Of a stretch of 64,000 bases of DNA, positions 51,093 to 60,234 are shown in pieces. Source of the DNA: Bradyrhizobium sp. CCBAU 051011 (GTDB taxonomy: Bacteria > Pseudomonadota > Alphaproteobacteria > Rhizobiales > Xanthobacteraceae); NCBI RefSeq assembly GCF_009930815.1, contig NZ_CP022222.1:3576501-3640500 (forward strand), in the 5' to 3' direction. Every line of letters begins with the position of its first letter. The first letter of the stretch is position 1. The position numbers were made by a program, and so were the translations under genes. A model generated the notes under the pieces. That model was not told where the DNA came from. It saw only the letters and a program-made list of their open reading frames with translations, and made no database searches.

Positions 51093-51902
51093 TCAGTCGT
51101 CGAGCTTGTTGAGGTCGCGCACCGACTGCATGATCGGCTCGAAATTCGCCCGCGCATCGAGCGCATCGAACAATTGCGCGGTGTCCGACAGCAATCCGTG
51201 CGAACGCTGGATCGCAATCCGCACGTCGTCCTGCGGCGTATCGGACAGCCGGCCGTGCCCCGACAGCAGGATCTTTGAGTTCAGGCCCTTCAGCCGCTCC
51301 AGCGATTGGATGTAGTCGGCGATGCTGCCGGAGCCGAACACGCCGCCCATCACACCGCCGGGCATCAGCGTATCGGAGGCGAACAGCAGGCCCTTGTCCT
51401 GGTCGAACAGCGTGATGCAGGCCGAGGTGTGGCCTGGCGTGTACATCACGTTGAGGCGGAAATTGCCGAGGTCGATCAGATTGCCTTCTTCCAGCCAGAG
51501 ATCGATGTTGATCGGCACGTTCGGCTCGTTGAACATCTTGCGCAGCATCGAGAAGTCATCGTGCAGCATGATCTTGTTGGCGGCCAGCCGATGCGCGGCG
51601 ATGAACGCGCGGCCGTGGAACTGATAGGCCGCGCCGATATGGTCGAGATGCTCGTGGCTCAGCACCACCATGTCGATGTCGTCGGGCTTCACCCCAAGAT
51701 GGTCGAGGCACGTCAGCAGGTGCGGAAAATTCGAGGATAGCCCGACATCGATCATGATGGTGCGCGAGCTGCCGCGCACCAGATAGGCGTTCGCCGCGCG
51801 GTTCTTGAAGCGGACCTGGTAGACGTCCTCGGCCGCCTCGATCAGCGTGCAGACGTCGCTGTCGAGCAGAGTCTTGAACGGGCTCGGCTTGCGGTCGCTC
51901 AT
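51093..51902 (-). CDS. Metallo-beta-lactamase fold hydrolase
   Basis: A 269-residue MBL-fold protein with the metal motif HEHLDH at residues 83-88 and further metal ligands in YTPGHTSACITLFDQDKGLLFASDTLMPGG and LLSGHGRLSDTPQ. It probably hydrolyses thioesters, lactones or similar. The ATG at 51902 overlaps the upstream cyclic-nucleotide-binding gene's stop by four bases (ATGA), so both are translated together. Confidence 0.92.
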   Translation of the reverse strand: MSDRKPSPFKTLLDSDVCTLIEAAEDVYQVRFKNRAANAYLVRGSSRTIMIDVGLSSNFPHLLTCLDHLGVKPDDIDMVVLSHEHLDHIGAAYQFHGRAFIAAHRLAANKIMLHDDFSMLRKMFNEPNVPINIDLWLEEGNLIDLGNFRLNVMYTPGHTSACITLFDQDKGLLFASDTLMPGGVMGGVFGSGSIADYIQSLERLKGLNSKILLSGHGRLSDTPQDDVRIAIQRSHGLLSDTAQLFDALDARANFEPIMQSVRDLNKLDD

Positions 51903-52282
51903 GAACCGGCCGCGGTTCTGAAGGCGACCGAATTGGAGGCCCGCAAGCGCTTGCTGAGCGCATCCATGATCATCAGCGCAAAGGCCGGCTGCTGGCTGAC
52001 CAGGTAAACGAAGCGAGCATGATTGATCCGCATCACGCGGGTGTGGGGGGCGGCGGCAATGGCGGTTGCCGATCGGGACGAGCCGTCAATGACGGCCATC
52101 TCGCCGAAGAACTCGCCCTTGCCGAGGGTGACGATCACGGTCTTGCTGGCGCCGTTCATCTTGGCGATCTCGACCTTGCCGTCGAGCACGACGAAGAGTT
52201 CCCGCCCGGTCGAGCCTTCCTCAAAAATGACGTCATCTACATCAAACTCGTTGATGCATTTTTCGATGGTCATGGCGGCCAC
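51899..52282 (-). CDS. Cyclic nucleotide-binding domain protein
   Basis: A 127-residue cNMP-binding domain without an HTH. The phosphate-binding cassette KGEFFGEMAVIDGSSRSATAIAA and preceding FVVLDGKVEIAK are clear. It is too short for a Crp-type regulator, so it is likely a stand-alone sensor. It is coupled to the MBL-fold hydrolase and may control that enzyme or report second-messenger level. Confidence 0.9.
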   Translation of the reverse strand: MAAMTIEKCINEFDVDDVIFEEGSTGRELFVVLDGKVEIAKMNGASKTVIVTLGKGEFFGEMAVIDGSSRSATAIAAAPHTRVMRINHARFVYLVSQQPAFALMIMDALSKRLRASNSVAFRTAAGS

Positions 52283-52426
52283 CTGCCTTTCTGGCTGGTC
52301 GGTCGCTCCATGTTAGTCGGGAAACAGACCGGCGCAAACGGAACACAGATGCCGCAGGGCAGCATAGAGCGCCTCGAACGGGGGACGGCCGGCAGGCGAC
52401 GGCCCAAAAGCCGGGCCGGATGAGTT

Positions 52427-52439
52427 CCTAAAATTTAGG
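52427..52439. promoter_or_regulatory. Perfect 13-base palindrome in a divergent promoter region
   Basis: CCTAAAATTTAGG is symmetrical around a central A in the gap between the cNMP-binding gene and a divergent membrane protein gene. It may be an operator. Its protein is unknown, and a chance match is possible. Confidence 0.35.
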
Positions 52440-52513
52440 TAAGGCCGATGCCGGTAACGATTTGGCAAGCAATAAAAGTTACCAAATGGTCAATCAATTC
52501 TGGAGAATCCAAC

Positions 52514-53533
52514 GTGAGCGATCAGCAACCCCAGCCCACCAGCGATGAAACCGGAAATATCGGCGTCGGGCCGACAGCGCCCGACATGCCGACGCCGGGC
52601 GAGCCGGTAACGGCCGCGGCTGAGGTCGAGGCGGCACAACTCGCGCCCGAGCAGGAGACCTCGCCCAAGCCCGACGCCCCCAAGGTGGAGGCCGTCAAAA
52701 TGGAAGTGCCAAAGGTCGAGGCGCCAAAGGCCGAAGCTCCCAAAATCGACGCTCCCAAGATCGACGCCGTGAAGCCGGAGGCGCCCCGCTTCCCCGGCAA
52801 CGTGACGATCATGTCGCCTGGCGATCGCGTCGGCTCCGAGACGAAGGCTGCGCCGGCGGAAGCTTCGTCCGGCAAGCACAGGTTCGGCGCGATGGCCGCC
52901 GTGGTGGCGCTGGCGACGGTGTCGGGCGCGCTCGGTGGCGCGCTGGCAACCGCGGGGATCGGAAAATTGATGGCCCAGGAAACGGCCGCGGCCCCAGTGA
53001 AGGACAGCGCGCTGGAAGCCTCGGTGACGCGGATCGATGCCGAGATCGTCGCGCTGAAGGCGAGCCTCGAACATACCGCGAAGGCCGGCGTGACCCAGTT
53101 CAACAAGGCCAGCGACCGCCTTGACAAGGTTGAGAAGGCGCAGGCCGAGCCTGCCGCAAAGATCGCCAAGCTCAGCGAATCCGTTGACAAGCTCCGCGCT
53201 GCCCAGGCATCCGCAGCGACGGCTGCCGCTGCGCCGGCTCCCGCAAAGGACGTGACGGGCACGGTACCGCAGCAGGTTGCTGCCGCCGCACCTGCTCCGG
53301 CAGCCGCGCCCACACCCGCTCCGCCCAAGTCTGAAGTTGCCCGGCTGCCGACCGTCGAAGGCTGGGTGTTGCGGGACGTCGCCAACGGTAGCGCCCTGAT
53401 CGAGAGCCGCCGCGGCATGTACGAGGTCTATGCCGGCGATCCCGTGCCGGGCCTTGGCCGGGTCGATGCCATTCGCAAGCAGGACGGCCGCTGGGTGGTT
53501 GTGACCAGCAAGGGGCTGATCGTCGCGCGCTGA
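52514..53533 (+). CDS. Proline/alanine-rich single-pass membrane protein
   Basis: A 339-residue protein starting at GTG 52514 (MSDQQPQPTSDE) with GGAGA upstream; the frame opens further back without a site. Residues about 54-92 are a Lys-Pro-Glu/Asp-Ala repeat (PKVEAPKAEAPKIDAPKIDA style). One membrane helix (about 125-146; AAVVALATVSGALGGALATAGIGKL) is followed by a coiled-coil-like region, a Pro/Ala linker, and a C-terminal conserved segment (VEGWVLRDVANGSALIESRRG). The family is common in Bradyrhizobium relatives; its function is unknown to me. A strong terminator follows. Confidence 0.78.
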   Translation: MSDQQPQPTSDETGNIGVGPTAPDMPTPGEPVTAAAEVEAAQLAPEQETSPKPDAPKVEAVKMEVPKVEAPKAEAPKIDAPKIDAVKPEAPRFPGNVTIMSPGDRVGSETKAAPAEASSGKHRFGAMAAVVALATVSGALGGALATAGIGKLMAQETAAAPVKDSALEASVTRIDAEIVALKASLEHTAKAGVTQFNKASDRLDKVEKAQAEPAAKIAKLSESVDKLRAAQASAATAAAAPAPAKDVTGTVPQQVAAAAPAPAAAPTPAPPKSEVARLPTVEGWVLRDVANGSALIESRRGMYEVYAGDPVPGLGRVDAIRKQDGRWVVVTSKGLIVAR

Positions 53534-53555
53534 CAGCTCGATATCTGAACAGGAT

Positions 53556-53587
53556 GGCGCTTCACGGTGACGTGAAGCGCCTTTTTT
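53556..53587 (+). terminator. Rho-independent terminator
   Basis: GGCGCTTCACG-GTGA-CGTGAAGCGCC followed by TTTTTT, a perfect 11-bp stem with a 4-base loop, ends the membrane-protein gene. Confidence 0.95.
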
Positions 53588-53623
53588 CTTGAATAGGCCT
53601 CTTTGCGCGGTGTTAGTTGGGAC

Positions 53624-55114
53624 ATGAGCCGCGCGCCACGATTTCTTGCCATCGTCCTGTTTCTGCTGTGCGGCGCCTCGCCGGCATATGCGGCGCAAGA
53701 TGCACCCCTGGAACGCGGCGCCGCTATCACTGATCCAGTAACGCTGCGTGAACTCGATGGCGGAAAATTCCGCCTCGATCGGCTGCTGCTGCCGGAGCGG
53801 TCGTCGGATACGCCGCTCGCCAATAGCGAGCTGTTCGCCGTGCCGTTGATGACGCCGGTCCGGCAGGCGATCGACGGCGAGTTCGATCGCTATATCGCGT
53901 GGCATCGTGCGAACCTTGCGAAGGAAACGATCGGCGTCGGCGAGGGCTTCGATTTCCAATTGTTCGACCGTACGCTTCTCTATTCGGCCGAGACGCGGTT
54001 CGTGCTCGCCGGCATCGTCAACCGAATGGACCGCACCTACGCCGCGGAGGCAAGCTGCGGCGAGATCCGCCTGATCTACCGCCTGACGCGGATGAACCAA
54101 GCGGCCGGGGATCATGCTTCGCCGCCACGGCTGCCGATGACGCTGAACCTCGTGCTGAAGGCGAAGGGCGAGGGGGAAGCGATCACTTGTCCTGAAATCG
54201 CCGCTCGCTGGCTTGCCGCGCCGCTCGCTGGGACGGACCTGATCCGTCATGAAAATATCGATCGCATCGAGACCAATCTGCAGATCGCGCACGCGCCGAA
54301 ATCAGCCGTGCGCGATTTCCGCACCGATTATCTGTTGAAGGTGTTTCGCTACGATCAGAACGCGCGCGCGTTCGCGGAAGCGCCGATGGAAAACCAGATC
54401 GACCGCGCGCGCCTTCTGGCGGACGATGGCCTCAAGCGCGAGTTCAGGGCGTGGTTGCTCGATCCTATCAATCTCGCCGCGTTCGACCTAGGCACTGTGC
54501 TGATCCCGGAAAAATTCCTCGCTCAAGGCGCGATTGCGCCAACGCCGGTCGGGTTCGATCCGTCGGATCTGGAGCCAGAGTTTGGTTTGGTGCAGGGAGA
54601 GGGCGCCGTGTTCAGCGAGGCCGATGTCGTGGCTGCGCTAAGGAAGGTCGCGGAAGGTGGCGGAAAGCTGCAGAACATACGCTCGCTTGCCGGGTTCGAG
54701 CGACGGCTCAACGATGTGACCTGTTCCGGCTGCCACCAGACGCGCGGCATCGGCGGTTTTCATTTCCCCGGCGTCGACTGGATGGCGGACAAGCCGTCGA
54801 ACTCGACCGTGGTGCCGGGATCGCCGCATTTCTTCGGCGACCAGATCCGCCGCCGCGATATTCTCGCAAGCCTGCGCGACGGCAAACAGCCGGATTACTC
54901 GCGCGGCTTTGCCAGCCGTCCGCAGTTGCGCGGCAGCACCGAGCTCGCCGGCACCAACTATTACGACGGCTGGGGCGCGCATTGCTATGTGCAGGCCAGG
55001 CAAGCTGCCAACAATGACGCGAGTTTTCGCGACTGGACCTGCGCCGAGGGGCTGAGCTGTCAGGCCGCCGGCAAGATCTCGCGTATCGGCATGTGCTTCG
55101 TTAAAGGCCGCTAG
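53624..55114 (+). CDS. Secreted protein with a c-type haem-binding motif
   Basis: A 496-residue exported protein. I start at ATG 53624 (MSRAPRFLAIVLFLLCGASPAYAAQ), which gives a clean signal peptide ending near residue 25. A single CSGCH motif (Cys367-His371; VTCSGCHQTRGIGGFHFPGVDWM) would bind haem, with Met in WMADKP possible as axial ligand. The rest I do not recognise. Several further cysteines are near the C-terminus (HCYVQARQ; WTCAEGLSCQAAGKISRIGMCF). It may be a periplasmic oxidoreductase or electron carrier, but this is inference. Confidence 0.8.
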   Translation: MSRAPRFLAIVLFLLCGASPAYAAQDAPLERGAAITDPVTLRELDGGKFRLDRLLLPERSSDTPLANSELFAVPLMTPVRQAIDGEFDRYIAWHRANLAKETIGVGEGFDFQLFDRTLLYSAETRFVLAGIVNRMDRTYAAEASCGEIRLIYRLTRMNQAAGDHASPPRLPMTLNLVLKAKGEGEAITCPEIAARWLAAPLAGTDLIRHENIDRIETNLQIAHAPKSAVRDFRTDYLLKVFRYDQNARAFAEAPMENQIDRARLLADDGLKREFRAWLLDPINLAAFDLGTVLIPEKFLAQGAIAPTPVGFDPSDLEPEFGLVQGEGAVFSEADVVAALRKVAEGGGKLQNIRSLAGFERRLNDVTCSGCHQTRGIGGFHFPGVDWMADKPSNSTVVPGSPHFFGDQIRRRDILASLRDGKQPDYSRGFASRPQLRGSTELAGTNYYDGWGAHCYVQARQAANNDASFRDWTCAEGLSCQAAGKISRIGMCFVKGR

Positions 55115-55138
55115 CGCTACACGGGCTCACTTGATCGG

Positions 55139-55786
55139 TCACTTGGCGTAGTGCGTGAGGCGCTTGCCGGGCAACAGATCGTAGGCCGATTTCCAGCCCG
55201 GCAATTGCGCCATCCGCCCGAGCCAGGCATTGATCGCGGGATGGCTCACAGCCCAATCATATCCGGTCTCGTCGGCGGGATAATGTAGATAGGCCATCAT
55301 CGAAATGTCGGCTACCGTCGGCCGCTCGCCGATCGCAAATGCATTCTTCTGCAGATGCTGCTCGAGGATCGACAGGAAGTCATCAATCCGCCTGCGGAAA
55401 TGCTTCAGCACATGCTCATCCGGCGATGGCGTGAAGGTCCGAAAATAGCGGTAGGTTGCCATGTAGCCGGTGAGCTTGTGGTTGTCCCAGAACAGCCAGC
55501 GCAGCAACTCGAACTGCTCCTGCTCGGTCTCGCCGCCGAACCGGCCGAATTGCTTGGCCAGCTTGAGCAGGATCGGCGCGGTCTGGGTGAGGCGCTCGCC
55601 GTCCTCTTCCAGCACCGGGATTTCGCCCATCGCGTTGACGTCGCGCCGCCATTCCGGTGTGCGCGTGACGCCGCCGCCGAAATCGGTCCATACGGGCTCG
55701 AACTTCTGCCCGCACAATGTGAGCATCAGCGCGAGCTTGTAGCTGTTTCCCGACTCCGGGAAGTAATGCAGACGATAGCTGGGCAT
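55139..55786 (-). CDS. Glutathione S-transferase family protein
   Basis: A complete 215-residue GST. The N-terminal thioredoxin-like domain has YRLHYFPESGNSYKLALML with the Ser active-site region, then MGEIPVLEEDGERLTQTAPIL. The C-terminal domain has KNAFAIGERPTVADISMMAYLHYPADE. It is 8 bases downstream of a CoA-transferase gene and probably co-transcribed. Detoxification or isomerase functions are known in the family. Confidence 0.92.
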   Translation of the reverse strand: MPSYRLHYFPESGNSYKLALMLTLCGQKFEPVWTDFGGGVTRTPEWRRDVNAMGEIPVLEEDGERLTQTAPILLKLAKQFGRFGGETEQEQFELLRWLFWDNHKLTGYMATYRYFRTFTPSPDEHVLKHFRRRIDDFLSILEQHLQKNAFAIGERPTVADISMMAYLHYPADETGYDWAVSHPAINAWLGRMAQLPGWKSAYDLLPGKRLTHYAK

Positions 55787-55794
55787 GGATTACC

Positions 55795-57000
55795 TCACGC
55801 CACCGCGCCGGCCGCGCGCAGCTTGCCGATGGCCGCTTCGTCATAGCCCGCGGCGTGCAGGATTTCGTCGCTGTGCTCGCCGATGCCGGGTGGCTTGCGC
55901 GGCTGAACCTTCTTGCTGCCATCCACCCAGATCGGGCTGGAGATCGTCAGCATGGTGTCGTTCTCGAACGGCACCAGCACTTCGTTCTCGATCATCTGCT
56001 TGTCGTCCGGGATGTCGTCGAGAATGCCGACCACGCCGAATACAAGGCCGTTGCCGTCGAGGATCTTGCGCCATTCCGCAAGGTCCTTCCTTGCGAACGT
56101 CTCGTCGAAGATCTTGATCAGTTCGAGCGAGCGCGCATGGCGGTCCTTCTTGGTCTCGAAGCGCGCATCGGTGATAAGATCCTCGCGGCCGAGGCAGCGC
56201 GCCAGCGTCGGCCATTGCCTGTCCTCGTTGAGCAGGGAGAGGATCAGCCAGCGTCCGTCCTTGCATTGGTAGTGGTTGGTCACCGCATTCAGCGCGCGCT
56301 CGCGCGGGCGACGCTCGCCGAACTTCGCGCCGACCAGCTTGGCCTGCGCCAGCACCGAAGCCGCCCATATGCCGTTGGCCATCAGGTTGGAACTGACATG
56401 CGAGCCCTTGCCAGTGCGCTCGCGCTTGTAGAGCGCGGTGACGATCGCGCCGTAAAATGCCATGGCGCAGGGGTGGTCGCCCATGCCCGCTATCGAACGC
56501 GCTGGCGTGGTGTGTTCATCCGCGCGAACCAGGTCCATCAACCCCGAGCGCGCCCAATATGCATTGGAGTCGAAGCCGGGCTTGTTGGCTTCCTCACCCT
56601 TTTCGCCATAGCCGGTGAACGACGCGTAGATCAGGCGCTCATTGTGGGGCGCCAGATGCTCATGGGTGATGCCGAGCCGCTCGCGCACCTGCGGCGGATA
56701 GTTGGTAATGAAGACGTCGGCCTGGGCGGCGAGGCGATGCAGCACGGCCTGGCCCTCGGGCTTGGAGAGATCGAGCGCGAGGCTGCGCTTGTTGCGGGCT
56801 TCCAGCATCCACGCGAAATTATGCTCGCTATGCGGATAGCCGGGCAAATTCGGCAGGTTGCGATAGGGATCGCCGGTGCCGGGCGGCTCGATCTTGATCA
56901 CGTCGGCGCCGAAATCCGACAGCACGGTCGCGGCCGCAGGCGCTGCGATGAAGCTCGCGCAGTCCAGAACCTTGAGGCCTTCGAAAATACCCTTATCCAT
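55795..57000 (-). CDS. CaiB/BaiF family (family III) CoA-transferase
   Basis: A 401-residue CoA-transferase. I place the start at ATG 57000 (MDKGIFEGLKVLDCASFIAAP) with GGAGCGG upstream; 24 codons more are open. Family features are VLSDFGADVIKIEPPGTGD, NKRSLALDLSKPEGQAVL and NKPGFDSNAYWARSGLM, where the Asp is the expected catalytic residue. Formyl-CoA or succinyl-CoA dependent transfers are typical. It pairs with a GST gene. Substrate unknown. Confidence 0.92.
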   Translation of the reverse strand: MDKGIFEGLKVLDCASFIAAPAAATVLSDFGADVIKIEPPGTGDPYRNLPNLPGYPHSEHNFAWMLEARNKRSLALDLSKPEGQAVLHRLAAQADVFITNYPPQVRERLGITHEHLAPHNERLIYASFTGYGEKGEEANKPGFDSNAYWARSGLMDLVRADEHTTPARSIAGMGDHPCAMAFYGAIVTALYKRERTGKGSHVSSNLMANGIWAASVLAQAKLVGAKFGERRPRERALNAVTNHYQCKDGRWLILSLLNEDRQWPTLARCLGREDLITDARFETKKDRHARSLELIKIFDETFARKDLAEWRKILDGNGLVFGVVGILDDIPDDKQMIENEVLVPFENDTMLTISSPIWVDGSKKVQPRKPPGIGEHSDEILHAAGYDEAAIGKLRAAGAVA

Positions 57001-57054
57001 CGTAGCGCCGCTCCGTGTGGCTTGTCTGATTGTTTTTCGTGGGTCGGAATTACC

Positions 57055-57070
57055 GCCAGCGAAAGCTGGC
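57055..57070. terminator. Short GAAA-loop hairpin downstream of putA
   Basis: GCCAGC-GAAA-GCTGGC lies between the ends of the putA gene and the start of the next leftward gene. It may reduce read-through from putA, but without a T-run it is weak. Confidence 0.4.
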
Positions 57071-57110
57071 ATTCGGACGCCATTTGACCCATCTCGGGTG
57101 GGCGATGCAA

Positions 57111-60100
57111 CTACTCGCCGCCAGACATCAGCGCTGCATTTCCGCCGGCTGCGGCGGTATTGATGGTCACCGTCTGTTCGGTCGCAAAACGCGCCAGATA
57201 ATGCGGCCCGCCGGCCTTCGGCCCGGTGCCTGAAAGCCCGTGGCCGCCGAACGGCTGGACGCCGACGACCGCGCCGATCATGTTGCGGTTGACGTAGATG
57301 TTGCCGACCTGAAGCCGTTCGATCGTGTCTTCCACCGTATCGTCGATCCGGGAATGAATGCCGAGGGTGAGCCCATAGCCCGAGCGCTCGACCGATTGCA
57401 GCACATGGTCGAACCGGTCGGCGCGGTAGCGCACCACGTGCAGCACCGGACCGAACACCTCTTCCGTGAGGTGGCCGGCATCGGACAATTCGAAAATATG
57501 CGGCGCGACGTAATTGCCTTGTGGTGCGCTACCCGCGAAGTGCACATGGGCTTCCTTCTTCATGCGTGCGATATGCGCGTCCAGCCGCTGCTTGGCCTCG
57601 ACATCGATCACTGGCCCGATATGCGTGGCGGGATCAGCGGGATCGCCGATGACGAGCTCGCGCGCCGCGCCTGCGATCATCTCGATCATGCGGTCGGCGA
57701 CGTCATCCTGCAGGAACAGCAACCGCAGCGCCGAACAGCGCTGGCCGGCGGAGCGGAACGCCGAGGTCACGACGTCGTCCGCGACCTGTTCGGGCAGGGC
57801 GGTGGCGTCGACGATCATCGCATTGATACCGCCGGTCTCGGCGATGAGCGGCACGATCGGCCCGTCCTTGGCGGCGAGCGCGCGGTTGATCGTGCGCGCT
57901 ACTTCGGTCGAACCCGTGAAGACGACACCGGCGATGTCGGGATGCGCCACGAGCGCGCCGCCAATCCTTCCATCGCCTGCTAGCATATGCAGCGCTGAGG
58001 TGGGCACGCCGGCTTCATGCAACAGCCGCACGGCCTCGGCCGCAATCAGCGGCGTCTGCTCGGCCGGCTTCGCGACGACCGCATTGCCGGCCATCAATGC
58101 CGCGGTAACCTGGCCCAGGAAGATCGCGAGCGGAAAATTCCACGGTGAAATCGCGACGAAGACGCCGCGGCCGCGCAGGCAGAGAGTGTTGCTCTCGCCC
58201 GTCGGTCCCGGCATCGCCTTGCCTTCGCCGAACAGTTCACGCCCCTGCGCGGCATAGTAGCGGCAGAAGTCCACGGCCTCGCGGACTTCCGATACCGAGT
58301 CGTCCAATGTCTTGCCGCCTTCGTGTTGCAGCAGTGCGATGAAATGCGCTGTGCGCCGTTCCAGGAGATCGGCGGCCTTTTCCAAGATGGCGGCACGTGT
58401 CTCGGCTGCCGTTCTGGCCCAATGCTTGAAGCCGCCTCGCGCTGCCAGTATCGCCGCATTGGCTTCGGCCTCAGTTGCGTCTGCGACGCTTCCTGGTGTC
58501 GGCAATGGTACGGTGGCAATGGCCGAAACCAATTGCTCGAGCGCCGCGCGTTCACCGAATTCGATTCCGCGAGAGTTTTTCCGGTTGGCTCCGTAGAGAT
58601 CGCGCGGCAGCGGAATGTTCGGATGTGTTGCATTGTCTGCACGACCGATGATATCGGCCGGACGCCGCAGCAATTGCGACACCGGCACCGCCGCGTCGGC
58701 GGCGAGCGCGACAAAGGACGAGTTGGCGCCATTCTCCAATAGCCGCCGCACCAGATAGGCAAGGAGGTCGCGATGACTGCCGACTGGCGCGTAGGTGCGA
58801 TGGGCGATGTCGGAGCGGTCGTCGCCGAGCTTTGCATAGAGCGCCTCGCCCATGCCGTGCAGGCGCTGGAATTCGAAGCCGCTTCGGTCCGTTGCCAGTT
58901 CGAGGATGGTCGCGACGGTGAGCGCATTATGGGTGGCGAATTGCGGAAAAATCCGTGGCCGCAGCGCCAGCAATTGTTTTGCGCAAGCGAGGTAGTTCAG
59001 ATCCGTCATCGCCTTGCGGGTGAACACGGGGTAGCCGTCGAGTCCCCGTTCCTGCGCGCGCTTGATCTCGGTGTCCCAATAGGCGCCCTTGACCAGCCGC
59101 ACCATCATTTTGCGGTCGAGGCTGCGTGCGAGGCGATCGACGTAATCGATCACTGCGCCGGCGCGCTTCTGATAGGCCTGGATCGCCAGCCCGAACCCGT
59201 CCCAGCCTGCCAGCGAGGGATCGGCGAACGCTGCCGATATCACGTCGAGCGACACTTCCAGCCGGTCCGCTTCTTCGGCATCGACGGTGAAGTTGAGGTT
59301 ATGGGATTTGGCTTGCCTTGCGAGATTGATCAGCCGCGGCACCAGTTCGTTCATCACCCGGGCGCGGCTCACCGCCTCGAAGCGTGGATGCAATGCCGAG
59401 AGCTTGACCGAAATGCCGGGACGGTCGGGCAGGGGACGATCACCGGCCGTACGGCCGATCGCCTCGATTGCAATTGAATAGGAATTGAAATAGCGCGCGG
59501 CGTCATCGGCGGTGCGCGCGCCTTCGCCGAGCATATCGAAGGAGTAGCGTTGGTGGCGCGACGAATACGGCTGAGCGCGCGACAGCGCCGCGTCGATGGT
59601 CTCGCCGAGCACGAAATGATTGCCCATCAGCCGCATCGCCTGACGAGTCGCCGCCCGCACGGCCGGCGCGCCCAGCCGCTTGGTCAGTCGGCCGATGGTC
59701 CCCTGCGGGGTCTCGCCGGGCTGGATCACGCGGGCCGACATGCCGAGCGCCCAGGCCGAAGCATTGACCAGGAACGCGCTCGACCTCGTCTCGTGATGGA
59801 CGAAGTCACCCTGGGCGAGCTTGTCCTCGATGAACTGGTCGGCGGTGCGTGCGTCGGGCACGCGCAACAGCGCTTCCGCCAGCACCATCAGCGCCAGCCC
59901 CTCCTTGGTAGACAGCGCGAACTCGCGCAGCATGTCCTCGACCCCGCCGAGCGGATCGTCATTGGCCCTGATCGCTTCGATCAGCACTGTCGCCACGCGG
60001 TCGATGTTTTGCTCCTGCGCTGCGCCCAGCCCCGCGGCGCCGAGGAGCCCGGCGGCCATGGCACGATCGTCGGGCGCGTAGGGCGCGCTGAAGGGCGGCA

Positions 60101-60122
60101 GGACGGGCGGAGAGGTCGACAT
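57111..60122 (-). CDS. putA: Bifunctional proline dehydrogenase/L-glutamate gamma-semialdehyde dehydrogenase
   Basis: Oxidises proline to glutamate in two steps, 1003 residues, the usual size of PutA proteins lacking the ribbon-helix-helix DNA-binding domain. The proline dehydrogenase barrel spans about 170-460 (SVKLSALHPRFEA; RLVKGAYWDTEIKRAQ; FQRLHGMGEALY; RTYAPVGSHRDLL). The aldehyde dehydrogenase half spans about 510-1000 with Glu near 760 (IAETGGINAMIV) and catalytic Cys near 795 (AGQRCSALRLL). It is membrane-associated and passes electrons to quinone. A divergent Lrp-type gene 112 bases away is the likely activator. Confidence 0.97.
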   Translation of the reverse strand: MSTSPPVLPPFSAPYAPDDRAMAAGLLGAAGLGAAQEQNIDRVATVLIEAIRANDDPLGGVEDMLREFALSTKEGLALMVLAEALLRVPDARTADQFIEDKLAQGDFVHHETRSSAFLVNASAWALGMSARVIQPGETPQGTIGRLTKRLGAPAVRAATRQAMRLMGNHFVLGETIDAALSRAQPYSSRHQRYSFDMLGEGARTADDAARYFNSYSIAIEAIGRTAGDRPLPDRPGISVKLSALHPRFEAVSRARVMNELVPRLINLARQAKSHNLNFTVDAEEADRLEVSLDVISAAFADPSLAGWDGFGLAIQAYQKRAGAVIDYVDRLARSLDRKMMVRLVKGAYWDTEIKRAQERGLDGYPVFTRKAMTDLNYLACAKQLLALRPRIFPQFATHNALTVATILELATDRSGFEFQRLHGMGEALYAKLGDDRSDIAHRTYAPVGSHRDLLAYLVRRLLENGANSSFVALAADAAVPVSQLLRRPADIIGRADNATHPNIPLPRDLYGANRKNSRGIEFGERAALEQLVSAIATVPLPTPGSVADATEAEANAAILAARGGFKHWARTAAETRAAILEKAADLLERRTAHFIALLQHEGGKTLDDSVSEVREAVDFCRYYAAQGRELFGEGKAMPGPTGESNTLCLRGRGVFVAISPWNFPLAIFLGQVTAALMAGNAVVAKPAEQTPLIAAEAVRLLHEAGVPTSALHMLAGDGRIGGALVAHPDIAGVVFTGSTEVARTINRALAAKDGPIVPLIAETGGINAMIVDATALPEQVADDVVTSAFRSAGQRCSALRLLFLQDDVADRMIEMIAGAARELVIGDPADPATHIGPVIDVEAKQRLDAHIARMKKEAHVHFAGSAPQGNYVAPHIFELSDAGHLTEEVFGPVLHVVRYRADRFDHVLQSVERSGYGLTLGIHSRIDDTVEDTIERLQVGNIYVNRNMIGAVVGVQPFGGHGLSGTGPKAGGPHYLARFATEQTVTINTAAAGGNAALMSGGE

Positions 60123-60234
60123 GCAGTTCTCTTGGCTATTTGCGCAAGCTTACCGCCACTTCAGCCGTAGTTCGATAGACAAATTCGCAGTTTTGCCTTA
60201 GATAGTCTGGACGATATTACATCTGGCCGGATAA

